The translations under genes were made by a program, and so were the position numbers. The notes beneath the pieces were generated by a model. It made no database searches and was not told the DNA's origin. It was given only the letters and a program-made list of their open reading frames with translations. Below, one piece after another: positions 1 through 6,594 of a stretch of 10,840 nucleotides of DNA. Each line of letters opens with the position of its first letter. Position 1 is the first letter of the stretch. Source of the stretch: Clostridia bacterium (GTDB taxonomy: Bacteria; Bacillota; Clostridia; UBA1381; UMGS1253); contig JAFQPV010000353.1 in NCBI GenBank assembly GCA_017411585.1, forward strand, positions 1-10,840, in the 5' to 3' direction.

Positions 1-36
1 ATTTATAGACATATCAAGGCTCTTTCTGTTTGGGAA

Positions 37-41
37 AGGAG
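37..41 (+). promoter_or_regulatory. Ribosome binding site of int
   Basis: AGGAG lies 8 bases before the ATG at 50. It fixes that start, even though the reading frame is open further upstream to the window edge. The 49 bases before int hold no gene that I can support. One frame has a TAG at 6-8 that could end an upstream gene. Confidence 0.75.
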
Positions 42-49
42 AATTAAGA

Positions 50-1240
50 ATGTCAGAAAAACGGAGAGATAATAAAAACCGTATTTTACAGACGGGAGAG
101 AGCCAAAGAAAAGACGGCAGATATGCCTATAAATATGTTGACGGATATGGAAAACCACAATTTGTTTATGCGTGGAAATTAGTTCCTACGGATAAAACTC
201 CGGCAGGAAAGCGTGATGATATATCGTTAAGAGAAAAGGAAAAGCAAATAAGAAAAGACCTCGATGACGGTATAGACACCAAAGGCGGTAAAATGACCGT
301 TCTTGAACTATACGACAAGCGTATAAATCAAAATGCGAATGTTAAAGATTCAACGGTACTTAATAGAAATCAGCTCCGAAACATACTTGAAAGTGATTCT
401 TTTGGAAATATGCCAATAGAAAAGGTTAAAATGTCTGATGCTAAAGAGTGGCTTATCCGATTAAGGAGAAACGGATATGCTTATAATACTGTAAAAAATC
501 ACAAGCGTTCAATGAGTGCTGTGTTTTATATAGCTGTTGTAGATGATTGTATAAGAAAAAATCCATTTCATTTTGATATAAGAGAGCTTATTGAAAATGA
601 TACTGAGCCATCTGTACCATTATCAAAAGAACAGGAGCAAGCATTTCTTGACTTTGTACAGCATCATAAACGATATAGCAAATTCTATGACGATTTTCTT
701 GTTTTATTGGGTACAGGGTTAAGAATTTCTGAGCTTTGCGGACTAACACTTGATGATTTGGATTTTAATAGTATGCTAATAGATGTAAACCATCAACTTG
801 TAGGAAATAAAAAAAGTGGGTTTAATATTATCCCACCAAAAACACAAATGAGTTATAGACAAATTCCTATGAACAGGATAGTATATCAAGCTCTACAAAA
901 TATTTTAGCAAGACCAAGACCCGAACAGTATGAGATTGACGGACACAAAAACTTCCTTTTCTTTAATCATAAAGGCGTTCCGAGAAATTCAAAATCATAC
1001 AGAGGTGCGTTGGATAAGATTGTTGAAAAGTACGAAGAAACAGATGGTGTTGAGTTACCAACAATATCCCCTCATATTTTCCGGCATACATTTTGTACGA
1101 ATATGGCAAACAAAGGTATGAATCCAAAAGCTCTACAATACATTATGGGGCATAAAAATATAAGAATTACATTAGATTACTACGCTCACGCAACTTCAGC
1201 TTCAGCAAAGGAAGAAATGGAGCGAGTAATGGCTATGTAG
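50..1240 (+). CDS. int: Tyrosine recombinase, Tn916-type integrase
   Basis: This 396-residue site-specific recombinase excises and integrates a conjugative transposon. From memory it resembles the Tn916 Int protein along its whole length, starting with MSEKRRDN and GESQRKDGRY, and Tn916 Int is about 405 residues. Residues 1 to about 75 match the small arm-site-binding domain, about 80-190 the SAM-like core-binding domain, and about 195-396 the catalytic domain. The catalytic set looks intact: Arg225 (TGLRISE), Lys264 (PPKT), His342 and Arg345 (PHIFRH), His368 (IMGHKN), and nucleophile Tyr378 in DYYAHAT, with Tyr377 adjacent. The gene therefore appears functional. It is clearly richer in A+T than the chromosomal genes to its right, which fits acquisition by transfer. 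Excisionase, the usual upstream partner, is not in view. The family call is very secure; activity is inferred. Confidence 0.97.
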   Translation: MSEKRRDNKNRILQTGESQRKDGRYAYKYVDGYGKPQFVYAWKLVPTDKTPAGKRDDISLREKEKQIRKDLDDGIDTKGGKMTVLELYDKRINQNANVKDSTVLNRNQLRNILESDSFGNMPIEKVKMSDAKEWLIRLRRNGYAYNTVKNHKRSMSAVFYIAVVDDCIRKNPFHFDIRELIENDTEPSVPLSKEQEQAFLDFVQHHKRYSKFYDDFLVLLGTGLRISELCGLTLDDLDFNSMLIDVNHQLVGNKKSGFNIIPPKTQMSYRQIPMNRIVYQALQNILARPRPEQYEIDGHKNFLFFNHKGVPRNSKSYRGALDKIVEKYEETDGVELPTISPHIFRHTFCTNMANKGMNPKALQYIMGHKNIRITLDYYAHATSASAKEEMERVMAM

Positions 1241-1250
1241 TAAAAGAAAG

Positions 1251-1273
1251 TTACTACTTTTTTTACTACTTTT
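1251..1273. repeat. Tandem arm-type integrase sites, DR2-like
   Basis: TTACTACTTTT occurs twice without a mismatch, at 1251-1261 and 1263-1273, with a 12-base period. Its complement contains AGTAGTAA, which matches the DR2 arm-site core bound by the Tn916 integrase N-terminal domain as I recall it. A third, opposite-facing GTAGTAAA overlaps the int stop codon at 1237-1244. The position just after int is where arm sites are expected. Binding is inferred from the motif and location. Confidence 0.6.
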
Positions 1274-1306
1274 CACATTGAAAATATAACAAATTTCAAG
1301 AACTTA

Positions 1307-1391
1307 TGAAAAGATACGGTGAAAAGCAAAAAAGCCGCAAAAGCTGATATAATCAACTTTTAACGACTTTTGAGCAGTTGTGAAAAGATAC
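1307..1391 (+). repeat. TGAAAAGATAC direct repeats in element tail
   Basis: TGAAAAGATAC occurs exactly at 1307-1317 and 1381-1391. The shorter GTGAAAAG occurs at 1319-1326 and 1380-1387, and on the other strand at 1269-1276. The last copy sits inside a 6-bp inverted repeat, GTTGTG (1377-1382) and CACAAC (1391-1396), with an 8-base loop. Their clustering at the element end suggests recombination protein binding sites, but no protein can be assigned from sequence alone. Confidence 0.5.
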
Positions 1392-1402
1392 ACAACTTTC
1401 AC

Positions 1403-1434
1403 GGACAAGTTTCATTCGAAAACTGTCCTTTTTT
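1403..1434 (+). terminator. Rho-independent terminator after int
   Basis: GGAC (1403-1406) and AGTTT (1408-1412) pair with AAACT (1420-1424) and GTCC (1425-1428), with one bulged A at 1407. Six T residues follow at 1429-1434. It would stop plus-strand transcription coming from the integrative element before it runs antisense into pflA. On the minus strand the hairpin can still form after pflA, but there it is followed by GTGAAAG rather than a T tract, so it would be weak for pflA. Confidence 0.65.
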
Positions 1435-1448
1435 CATCTCTCTGCGGG

Positions 1449-2171
1449 TTAACGTACTTTCAATCCACGATTTGTAAAGATGCGTTTTACACGCGCCATT
1501 TCTTGTGCAGTTGGCTCCGGCGTGTTAAAGAGTGTGTATTTGTCTTTCTCCCATTTGTGCTCGCCGAGCTTATGAAACGGCAAAAGTTCGACGCATTCGA
1601 TACAACTGTAGTGTTTTATGTGTTCTGCAAGTTCTGTGAGCAATGCATCATCTAAGGTCAATTGTGGTACGACCACGTGACGAATCCAGACCGGTTTGCC
1701 GGTTTTTTCGCAATAGTCAAGCATTGCGAGCGCACGCATATTTGAATGTCCTGTTATTTTGCGGCACAATTCGGCGTCCATTGCTTTAATATCCAGCAAA
1801 ATCAAATCCGCGGCATCGGCAATTTTTTCATAGACGTTCGGCAAGGCAAAACCGGAGGTATCTACAGCGGTGTGCAGTCCTTCGTTTTTGCATGCTTCAA
1901 TTAGTGCAAGTGTAAAATCCGGTTGCAGAAGCGGTTCTCCACCGGAAATAGTTACACCGCCGTCTTTGATAAAGCTTTTATAACGCAAAATATCGGCAAG
2001 AGCATCTTCAACGGTTATGGCTGTGCCGCCGCGCACGGACAATGTTTCCGGATTGTGGCAGTACAGACAATGCAATGGGCAGCCTTGCAAAAACAAAACA
2101 TAACGTACGCCGGGACCGTCAACTGCGCCAAAGGTTTCGCGTTGGTGCATATAGCCTGTGATCTTTTTCAT
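1449..2171 (-). CDS. pflA: Pyruvate formate-lyase-activating enzyme (radical SAM)
   Basis: This cytosolic activase uses a [4Fe-4S] cluster and S-adenosylmethionine to abstract hydrogen from the glycine of pyruvate formate-lyase, making the active glycyl radical. The 240-residue length matches the family (E. coli PflA is 246). The cluster ligands are Cys31, Cys35 and Cys38 in GCPLHCLYCHNPE. The preceding TFGAVDGPGVR and the SGGEP motif at 76-80 are typical, as are the VWIRHVVVP and ELLPFHKLG stretches of PflA. I prefer the ATG at 2171 over one six bases upstream at 2177: the GGGG at 2183-2180 is 8 bases from the former and only 2 from the latter. The gene follows pflB, the substrate gene, on the same strand, with a hairpin between them. 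It lies next to the right end of an integrative element. Nothing looks broken. Confidence 0.96.
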   Translation of the reverse strand: MKKITGYMHQRETFGAVDGPGVRYVLFLQGCPLHCLYCHNPETLSVRGGTAITVEDALADILRYKSFIKDGGVTISGGEPLLQPDFTLALIEACKNEGLHTAVDTSGFALPNVYEKIADAADLILLDIKAMDAELCRKITGHSNMRALAMLDYCEKTGKPVWIRHVVVPQLTLDDALLTELAEHIKHYSCIECVELLPFHKLGEHKWEKDKYTLFNTPEPTAQEMARVKRIFTNRGLKVR

Positions 2172-2190
2172 ATGCATATCCCCTAAATAA

Positions 2191-2218
2191 ATCGGGGTGC
2201 TTTTGTGCGCACCCCGAT
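2191..2218 (-). terminator. Hairpin between pflB and pflA (partial terminator or 3' stabiliser)
   Basis: ATCGGGGTGC (2191-2200) and GCACCCCGAT (2209-2218) form a perfect 10-bp, G+C-rich stem with an 8-base loop. On the minus strand, the direction of pflB, it is followed by TTTATTTA, an interrupted T tract. pflA has no convincing promoter of its own in the short gap, so the hairpin probably lets only part of the transcripts through, or protects the pflB 3' end, giving far more lyase than activase. Confidence 0.65.
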
Positions 2219-2229
2219 TGTAGTATTAC

Positions 2230-4428
2230 TTAGAATCTGTCGTGGAAGGTTCTGCTGATTACATCCAGTTGCTGTTCACGGGACAGCTTTACAAAGTTTA
2301 CAGCATAGCCGGAAACACGGATGGTTAACTGCGGATATTTTTCCGGATGCTCCATCGCATCATAGAGTGTTTCGCGATCTAATACATTTACGTTGATGTG
2401 GTGTCCTTTTTCCACAAAGTAGCCATCCAACAAGCTAATCAGGTTATCTTCCTGTTCTTCTACCGTTTTGCCGAGTGCGCTCGGGATAATGGAAAAGGTG
2501 TAGGAAATACCGTCTTCCGAATCAGCATACGGAAGCTTTGCAACAGACATCATAGATGCAACACAGCCGTTTGCATCGCGACCGTGCATCGGGTTTGCGC
2601 CTGGGGCAAATGGTTCGCCGGCCTTTCTGCCGTCCGGCGTCGTGCCGGTTTTCTTGCCATAAACTACATTGGATGTAATTGTGAGAATTGACATTGTTGG
2701 CAAGCTGTTTCTGTAGGTTTGTTGTGAAGCAAGCTTTTCCATAAACATTTTTACAACGCCCACAGCAAGATTGTCTGCGCGCTCATCATTGTTGCCAAAT
2801 TTCGGGAAATCGCCTTCGATTTCAAAATCAACTGCAATGCCATCTTCATTACGAATCGGTTTTACCTTGGCATATTTGATTGCGGACAAGCTGTCTGCAA
2901 CAACGGATAAGCCGGCAATACCGCCTGCACATGTGCGAAGGACTTCCTCGTCGTGCAGTGCCATTTCAAGCTTTTCATAGCAATATTTATCGTGCATATA
3001 ATGAATGACACTTAAAGTGTTCACATAAAGTCTTGCCAGCCAGTCGCAGATTTGTACGAATCTTTTATATACGTCCTCGTAGTCGAGGTATTCACCCTGC
3101 GGCAATTCGGATTTTGGCGCGATTTGTGTGCCGTAGCGTTCGTCTTTGCCACCGTTGATTGCATATAACAATGCCTTTGCGAGGTTAGCGCGTGCACCGA
3201 AGAACTGCATCTGCTTGCCAATGCGCATTGCAGATACACAGCATGCAATGCCGTAATCGTCACCGAATTTTTCACGCATTAAATCATCGTTTTCATACTG
3301 TACTGCAGAAGTTTTTGCCGAGATGCGTGCACAGTAATGTTTAAAGTTATCCGGCAGATTGATGCTCCAAAGCACCGTCATATTCGGTTCCGGAGCAGGG
3401 CCGAGGTTGATTAAGGTGTGCAGGAAGCGGAAAGACATTTTTGTAACCATGTGTCTGCCGTCTTCGCACATACCGCCGATGGATTCTGTAATCCAGGTCG
3501 GATCGCCGGAGAAAAGCTCGTCATAAGCCGGCGTGCGCAGGAAACGTACGATACGCAGCTTCATAACAAAGTGGTCTACCATTTCCTGGATTTCGCTTTC
3601 GGTGTACTTACCATCTTCCAAATCCTTTGTTGCGTAGATATCGAGGAAGGTGGAAATTCTTCCGATGGACATTGCGGCACCGTTTTGCTCTTTTACCGCG
3701 CCAAGATATGCAAAATACAACCACTGAATAGCTTCTTTTGTATCTGTTGCCGGTTTGGAAATATCAAAACCGTATTTTTCAGCCATGCACTTGAGTTCAT
3801 CCAATGCACGGATTTGCTCAGAAATTTCCTCGCGGTCGCGAATGATTTCTTCGCTCATTGTGCGGTTTTCCAAAGCTTTTTTTGCTTCTTTTTTCTGCTC
3901 AATTAAATAATCAACACCATAGAGCGGCACACGGCGGTAGTCGCCGATGATGCGGCCTCTGCCGTAAGCATCCGGAAGACCGGTGATGATACCGGTGTGA
4001 CGCGCCGCCTTCATATCGTCTGTGTATACATCAAAAACGCCGTCGTTATGTGTTTTACGATATTTGAATACGTTTTGCACCTGCGGATCAAGCTCGCGGT
4101 TGTATGCCGCAAGGGATGTATTGACCATACGGATGCCGCCGAACGGCATGATTGCACGTTTGAGTGCCCGGTCAGTCTGCAGGCCGACGATTTTTTCCAA
4201 ATTCTTGTCGATATAGCCGACATCGTGTGCTGCGATTGTAGAGATGGTTTTTTCATCCACATCGTAAACGCCGCCGCGCGCTTTTTCCTCTACCATGTCT
4301 GCACTGAGCATATCCCAAAGTTTCTTTGTTGCTTCGGTTGCCGGTGCAAGAAAAGACTCGTCACCGTCATAAGGTGTATAGTTTTCGCAGATAAATCCGC
4401 GTACATCAATTTTTTTTGTTTCTGCCAT
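2230..4428 (-). CDS. pflB: Formate acetyltransferase (pyruvate formate-lyase)
   Basis: This enzyme converts pyruvate and CoA to acetyl-CoA and formate without oxygen, a central fermentation step in the cytosol. At 732 residues it is close to E. coli PflB (760). The active-site pair Cys396-Cys397 lies in YGIACCVSA, followed by the hallmark GKQMQFFGARANLAKALLYA. The radical-bearing Gly707 sits in TIRVSGYAV, 25 residues before the C-terminus, as expected. RIIGDYRRVPLYGVDYL near residues 160-180 is also typical. The start is the ATG at 4428, with AGAGG 10 bases upstream. A longer frame would begin at TTG 4452, but that lacks a ribosome binding site. A near-consensus promoter sits about 60-90 bases upstream, and pflA follows in the same operon. 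All catalytic residues are present. Confidence 0.98.
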   Translation of the reverse strand: MAETKKIDVRGFICENYTPYDGDESFLAPATEATKKLWDMLSADMVEEKARGGVYDVDEKTISTIAAHDVGYIDKNLEKIVGLQTDRALKRAIMPFGGIRMVNTSLAAYNRELDPQVQNVFKYRKTHNDGVFDVYTDDMKAARHTGIITGLPDAYGRGRIIGDYRRVPLYGVDYLIEQKKEAKKALENRTMSEEIIRDREEISEQIRALDELKCMAEKYGFDISKPATDTKEAIQWLYFAYLGAVKEQNGAAMSIGRISTFLDIYATKDLEDGKYTESEIQEMVDHFVMKLRIVRFLRTPAYDELFSGDPTWITESIGGMCEDGRHMVTKMSFRFLHTLINLGPAPEPNMTVLWSINLPDNFKHYCARISAKTSAVQYENDDLMREKFGDDYGIACCVSAMRIGKQMQFFGARANLAKALLYAINGGKDERYGTQIAPKSELPQGEYLDYEDVYKRFVQICDWLARLYVNTLSVIHYMHDKYCYEKLEMALHDEEVLRTCAGGIAGLSVVADSLSAIKYAKVKPIRNEDGIAVDFEIEGDFPKFGNNDERADNLAVGVVKMFMEKLASQQTYRNSLPTMSILTITSNVVYGKKTGTTPDGRKAGEPFAPGANPMHGRDANGCVASMMSVAKLPYADSEDGISYTFSIIPSALGKTVEEQEDNLISLLDGYFVEKGHHINVNVLDRETLYDAMEHPEKYPQLTIRVSGYAVNFVKLSREQQLDVISRTFHDRF

Positions 4429-4485
4429 AGTAAATCGCCTCTTTTCTGTCAAAAAAACGCATAAAAACGCTATTTTGGCACATTT

Positions 4486-4515
4486 ATTGTATCAAAAAAA
4501 CATTTGTTCTGTCAA
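4486..4515 (-). promoter_or_regulatory. Sigma-A promoter of the pflB-pflA operon
   Basis: On the minus strand, a perfect -35 TTGACA (4515-4510) and a -10 TACAAT (4491-4486) are 18 bases apart. This gives a leader of roughly 50 bases before the pflB ATG at 4428. Just upstream of the -35 is a palindrome at 4520-4532 that could serve a regulator. I did not find a clear Rex-type operator. Confidence 0.8.
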
Positions 4516-4519
4516 CAGT

Positions 4520-4532
4520 TTTCAGGCTGAAA
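4520..4532. promoter_or_regulatory. Palindrome upstream of the pflB promoter, possible operator
   Basis: TTTCAG (4520-4525), one base, then CTGAAA (4527-4532) forms a perfect inverted repeat that begins 5 bases upstream of the -35 hexamer of the pfl promoter. This is a usual place for an activator site. A shorter palindrome, CTGT-CA-ACAG at 4509-4518, overlaps the -35 itself. No regulator is identified; a short palindrome can arise by chance. Confidence 0.3.
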
Positions 4533-4584
4533 CGGCATTTTCTGCATAACAGACAAAAAACAGGGTATTTGTTTGTAAAAACTT

Positions 4585-4615
4585 AGGCATAAATTCGGGT
4601 TTGCAGGCATAAATT
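4585..4615 (+). repeat. AGGCATAAATT direct repeats upstream of SSB-like gene
   Basis: AGGCATAAATT occurs exactly at 4585-4595 and 4605-4615, a 20-base period (about two helical turns), 36 bases before the ATG at 4651. The placement suggests binding sites on one DNA face near the promoter. I could not identify a convincing -35/-10 pair for this gene, so the repeats may be part of its promoter or an activator site. Confidence 0.45.
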
Positions 4616-4650
4616 AGCATAGAAAAGGTGCCGAGAGGAAGGAGAAAAAT

Positions 4651-5283
4651 ATGACGGATGTTAGAGAAAACAATCAAGTGACAGTGACGGGAACGGTACT
4701 GTGTGCGCCGAAACGCAGCCATATAGTCTATGCAGAGCAGTTTTACATATTCTCTTTAAGCGTTGAACGTTTGAGTGATACACGGGATGTGGTAAATGTT
4801 TTGGTGTCGGAACGCCTGTTTTCAGACGATCTGCCTTTGACAGCCGGTACTTGTATAACGGTGCAGGGACAATTTCGCTCTTATAACAATTATTCGGGAG
4901 TCGGCAGTCGACTGGTGCTTACGGTATTTGCAAAAGATATTGCCTGCGCACAGCCGGAAAGCTTGAAGGACCCGAACCATATTTTTTTAGACGGTTTTAT
5001 TTGTAAACCTCCGATTTATCGTATGACCCCGTTTGGCAGAGAAATTGCAGATGTCCTTTTAGCTGTGAATCGCGCATATAACAAGTCGGATTATATTCCT
5101 GTGATTGCGTGGGGAAGAAATGCGCGTTTTTGCCGCGATTTGACGGTTGGTACCCGAATTCGTATTTGGGGCAGAATCCAGTCGCGCGAATATGTTAAAC
5201 ATATGGATACCGATACGAGCGTTACAAAAATCGCATATGAGGTTTCTGTAGGAAAATTAGAAATTGCGGAAAATGAAGCATAG
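4651..5283 (+). CDS. SSB-like protein with two OB folds
   Basis: This 210-residue protein probably binds single-stranded DNA. The C-terminal half (about 109-200) matches the single-stranded DNA-binding family: FGREIADVLLAVNR (128-141), DYIPVIAWGRNA (147-158) and IWGRIQSREY (172-181). The N-terminal half (about 7-100) has the same order of elements in weaker form, with VTGTVLCAP at its start and GTCITVQGQFRSY at 66-78. It therefore looks like a second OB domain from an internal duplication. The acidic C-terminal tip by which normal SSB recruits partners is absent; the protein ends KLEIAENEA. It is thus more likely an accessory or specialised protein than the main replicative SSB. The start has AAGGAG 6 bases upstream. 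The gene is divergent from pflB and convergent with the 3D-protein gene, so it appears to be transcribed alone. The substrate is inferred from the family. Confidence 0.8.
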   Translation: MTDVRENNQVTVTGTVLCAPKRSHIVYAEQFYIFSLSVERLSDTRDVVNVLVSERLFSDDLPLTAGTCITVQGQFRSYNNYSGVGSRLVLTVFAKDIACAQPESLKDPNHIFLDGFICKPPIYRMTPFGREIADVLLAVNRAYNKSDYIPVIAWGRNARFCRDLTVGTRIRIWGRIQSREYVKHMDTDTSVTKIAYEVSVGKLEIAENEA

Positions 5284-5288
5284 GCATG

Positions 5289-5332
5289 AAAAAACGACAC
5301 ATTAAGCGAAGGTGCTTAGTGTGTCGTTTTTT
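5289..5332. terminator. Bidirectional terminator between convergent genes
   Basis: Arms at 5289-5307 and 5314-5332 pair over 19 positions with one G-U wobble and a 6-base loop. The stem is flanked by A6 and T6, so it reads as a strong rho-independent terminator on both strands. It ends the SSB-like gene (+), whose stop is 5 bases away, and the 3D-protein gene (-), whose stop is at 5346. Confidence 0.9.
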
Positions 5333-5345
5333 AAAATTGCATTTT

Positions 5346-6200
5346 TTAGTCTAAGATATAAACCTTTACTTGTCTTCTGCCGAAAGCAAGTGCTTCGGAG
5401 CGGCTAGCCATAAACAGGTCAACGCGATTGCCCTTAATAGCACCGCCGGTATCACCTGCAAAGCATTCGCCGTAAACATAGGAACCGTCCACGGACTCAA
5501 TATAGAGCTTTTTACCGAGCGGAATAACCTTCGGGTCTACTGCAACTGTACCTACAGTCGGTGTTCTGCCGAGAGCGGTTTTCGGGTTGTAGTAGCCAAG
5601 GGTTTCGTAAGAACCGTCATAAGCGGTTGCAGTGCACAGAATATAATCAGCGCCGGTTGTATCAAGCGCCTTTGTTGTTACCTTTGTGCCGACAGCTACA
5701 ATCTCTGTAACAGGTTCTAAGGTGATTTCACGGGCAATCTCTTCGCGAGTTGCCTCTTTGCCATTGACAATCTTTACCTTATAAGTAATTGTTTCTATAC
5801 CGTTTTCGCCGCCGGTGGTAACCGTTTTTGTGCCCAATTCATATTTAGAGGACTTCACCTCTTCGGAGTCATACGGAATTGCAACCTTTTCGACAGCTTC
5901 TTCGTACTTGATTCTTGTAATCACAATCTGACCGTCTTCACCAATCTCTTCTGTAAGTGCAGGATAAATGGTATCGTCCGGATTTAACTGTATACCGGCT
6001 TCGGTTAAAATTGCCTGAACGTTCTTTTCAGAAGTGTTAATTAAGACAGCGTTGTTTGCATCCAAAATGGAAATTTCAGCACTTGATGCAAATGCGAGTG
6101 TGAAATATGTGGTTGCTGCAATCGAAATTGTTGTAATAAGAAGACCGAGAATGACGAACAGTCTAGTCTTCGATTGCATCAGTTTTTTAACAGCATTCAT
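5346..6200 (-). CDS. Secreted G5 and 3D domain cell-wall protein
   Basis: This 284-residue exported protein probably acts on peptidoglycan. Residues 11-38 give a basic start and a hydrophobic stretch ending AFA-SSA, a signal peptide or membrane anchor. About 42-95 resembles one DUF348 unit, about 98-173 a G5 domain, and about 187-284 a 3D domain. The 3D domain carries the three aspartates that name the fold: Asp222 (AVDPKVIPLG), Asp250 (AGDTGGAIKG) and Asp261 (RVDLF). The architecture is that of YabE/resuscitation-factor-like wall proteins of Bacillota, whose 3D domain is related to lytic transglycosylase MltA; a hydrolytic role is inferred. The start is the ATG at 6200, with AGGGAG 9 bases upstream. 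A GTG at 6224 is ruled out because it lies 2 bases after the -10 box. The gene is divergent from a VanW-type wall protein, which supports an envelope role. Confidence 0.9.
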   Translation of the reverse strand: MNAVKKLMQSKTRLFVILGLLITTISIAATTYFTLAFASSAEISILDANNAVLINTSEKNVQAILTEAGIQLNPDDTIYPALTEEIGEDGQIVITRIKYEEAVEKVAIPYDSEEVKSSKYELGTKTVTTGGENGIETITYKVKIVNGKEATREEIAREITLEPVTEIVAVGTKVTTKALDTTGADYILCTATAYDGSYETLGYYNPKTALGRTPTVGTVAVDPKVIPLGKKLYIESVDGSYVYGECFAGDTGGAIKGNRVDLFMASRSEALAFGRRQVKVYILD

Positions 6201-6225
6201 TGATTTCATCTCCCTCATGTTCACT

Positions 6226-6254
6226 ATTTTAACGGTTTTTCACACTTTTGTCAA
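6226..6254 (-). promoter_or_regulatory. Sigma-A promoter of the 3D-protein gene
   Basis: On the minus strand, TTGACA (6254-6249) and TAAAAT (6231-6226) are separated by exactly 17 bases, nearly full consensus. Transcription would begin near 6219-6216, leaving a very short leader to the ATG at 6200. This supports the chosen start and leaves no room for a leader riboswitch. Confidence 0.88.
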
Positions 6255-6489
6255 TACTTTTTTAATATTTTTGTAATATTTCTATGCGTTTAATAACGAA
6301 AAGATGCCGTTTTTCGGTGTTTTTTTGAATTGGTTTGTGTTACAAAAACCAAGATAAATTAAAAATGTTACAAGCATTTTAACATAATTATTACCAAAGT
6401 TTTTACAAAGTATACTTGCTCATGGAAAAAACCGCCAAAAACCTTGGGGCACAAGGAAAAAATTTGTACTTAATTTTATTTAAAACTGC
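6255..6489. other. A+T-rich spacer between divergent wall-protein promoters
   Basis: No gene is visible here. The spacer is A+T rich. It holds a short hairpin, CCTTG (6442-6446) with CAAGG (6452-6456), which on the minus strand is followed by TTTTT. It also holds a TATACT at 6411-6416 without a good -35. Neither is convincing as a functional site. I saw no match to a known riboswitch or to a tRNA. Confidence 0.5.
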
Positions 6490-6518
6490 TTTACATTGCT
6501 GCGGATATGTAGTAAAAT
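6490..6518 (+). promoter_or_regulatory. Sigma-A promoter of the VanW-family gene
   Basis: TTTACA (6490-6495) and TAAAAT (6513-6518) are 17 bases apart, a strong match. Transcription would start near 6525, about 70 bases before the GTG start. A TTG at 6496 that would lengthen the reading frame falls inside this promoter and is therefore not the start. Confidence 0.82.
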
Positions 6519-6594
6519 AAAGGGTAATCTTATATACAATTACAGAATGCATATATATTGTGAATGTGCAACTGAAAATAAAGGAGAATGTATA

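Larger units (their letters stand above)
1..1402 (+). mobile_element. Right end of a Tn916-family integrative element (partial)
   Basis: The segment holds a Tn916-type integrase gene followed by a repeat-rich, A+T-rich tail, which is the normal layout at the integrase end of these conjugative elements. The rest of the element, including an expected excisionase gene, would lie left of base 1. The right boundary is inferred: it must fall between the integrase stop at 1240 and the pflA stop codon at 1449. I place it just before the hairpin at 1403 because the chromosomal gene begins soon after and the repeats stop there. The other end and any target coupling sequence are not visible, so the exact junction is uncertain. 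Confidence 0.55.

Noticed and set aside
3418..3906. Plus-strand open frame of 162 codons
   Set aside because: It lies wholly antisense within pflB, whose frame is certain from its catalytic motifs. Its translation is cysteine and phenylalanine rich without family resemblance.
3997..4464. Plus-strand open frame of 155 codons over the pflB start
   Set aside because: It is antisense to the pflB N-terminal region and promoter, with no ribosome binding site and an odd composition.
4522..4722. Minus-strand 66-codon frame between pflB and the SSB-like gene
   Set aside because: It overlaps the SSB-like gene start and the pfl promoter region, and lacks a ribosome binding site and family resemblance.
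6255..6489. Possible c-di-AMP or other riboswitch before the wall-protein genes
   Set aside because: Such riboswitches often control wall hydrolases, but the 3D gene leader is too short and the spacer shows no conserved riboswitch core.
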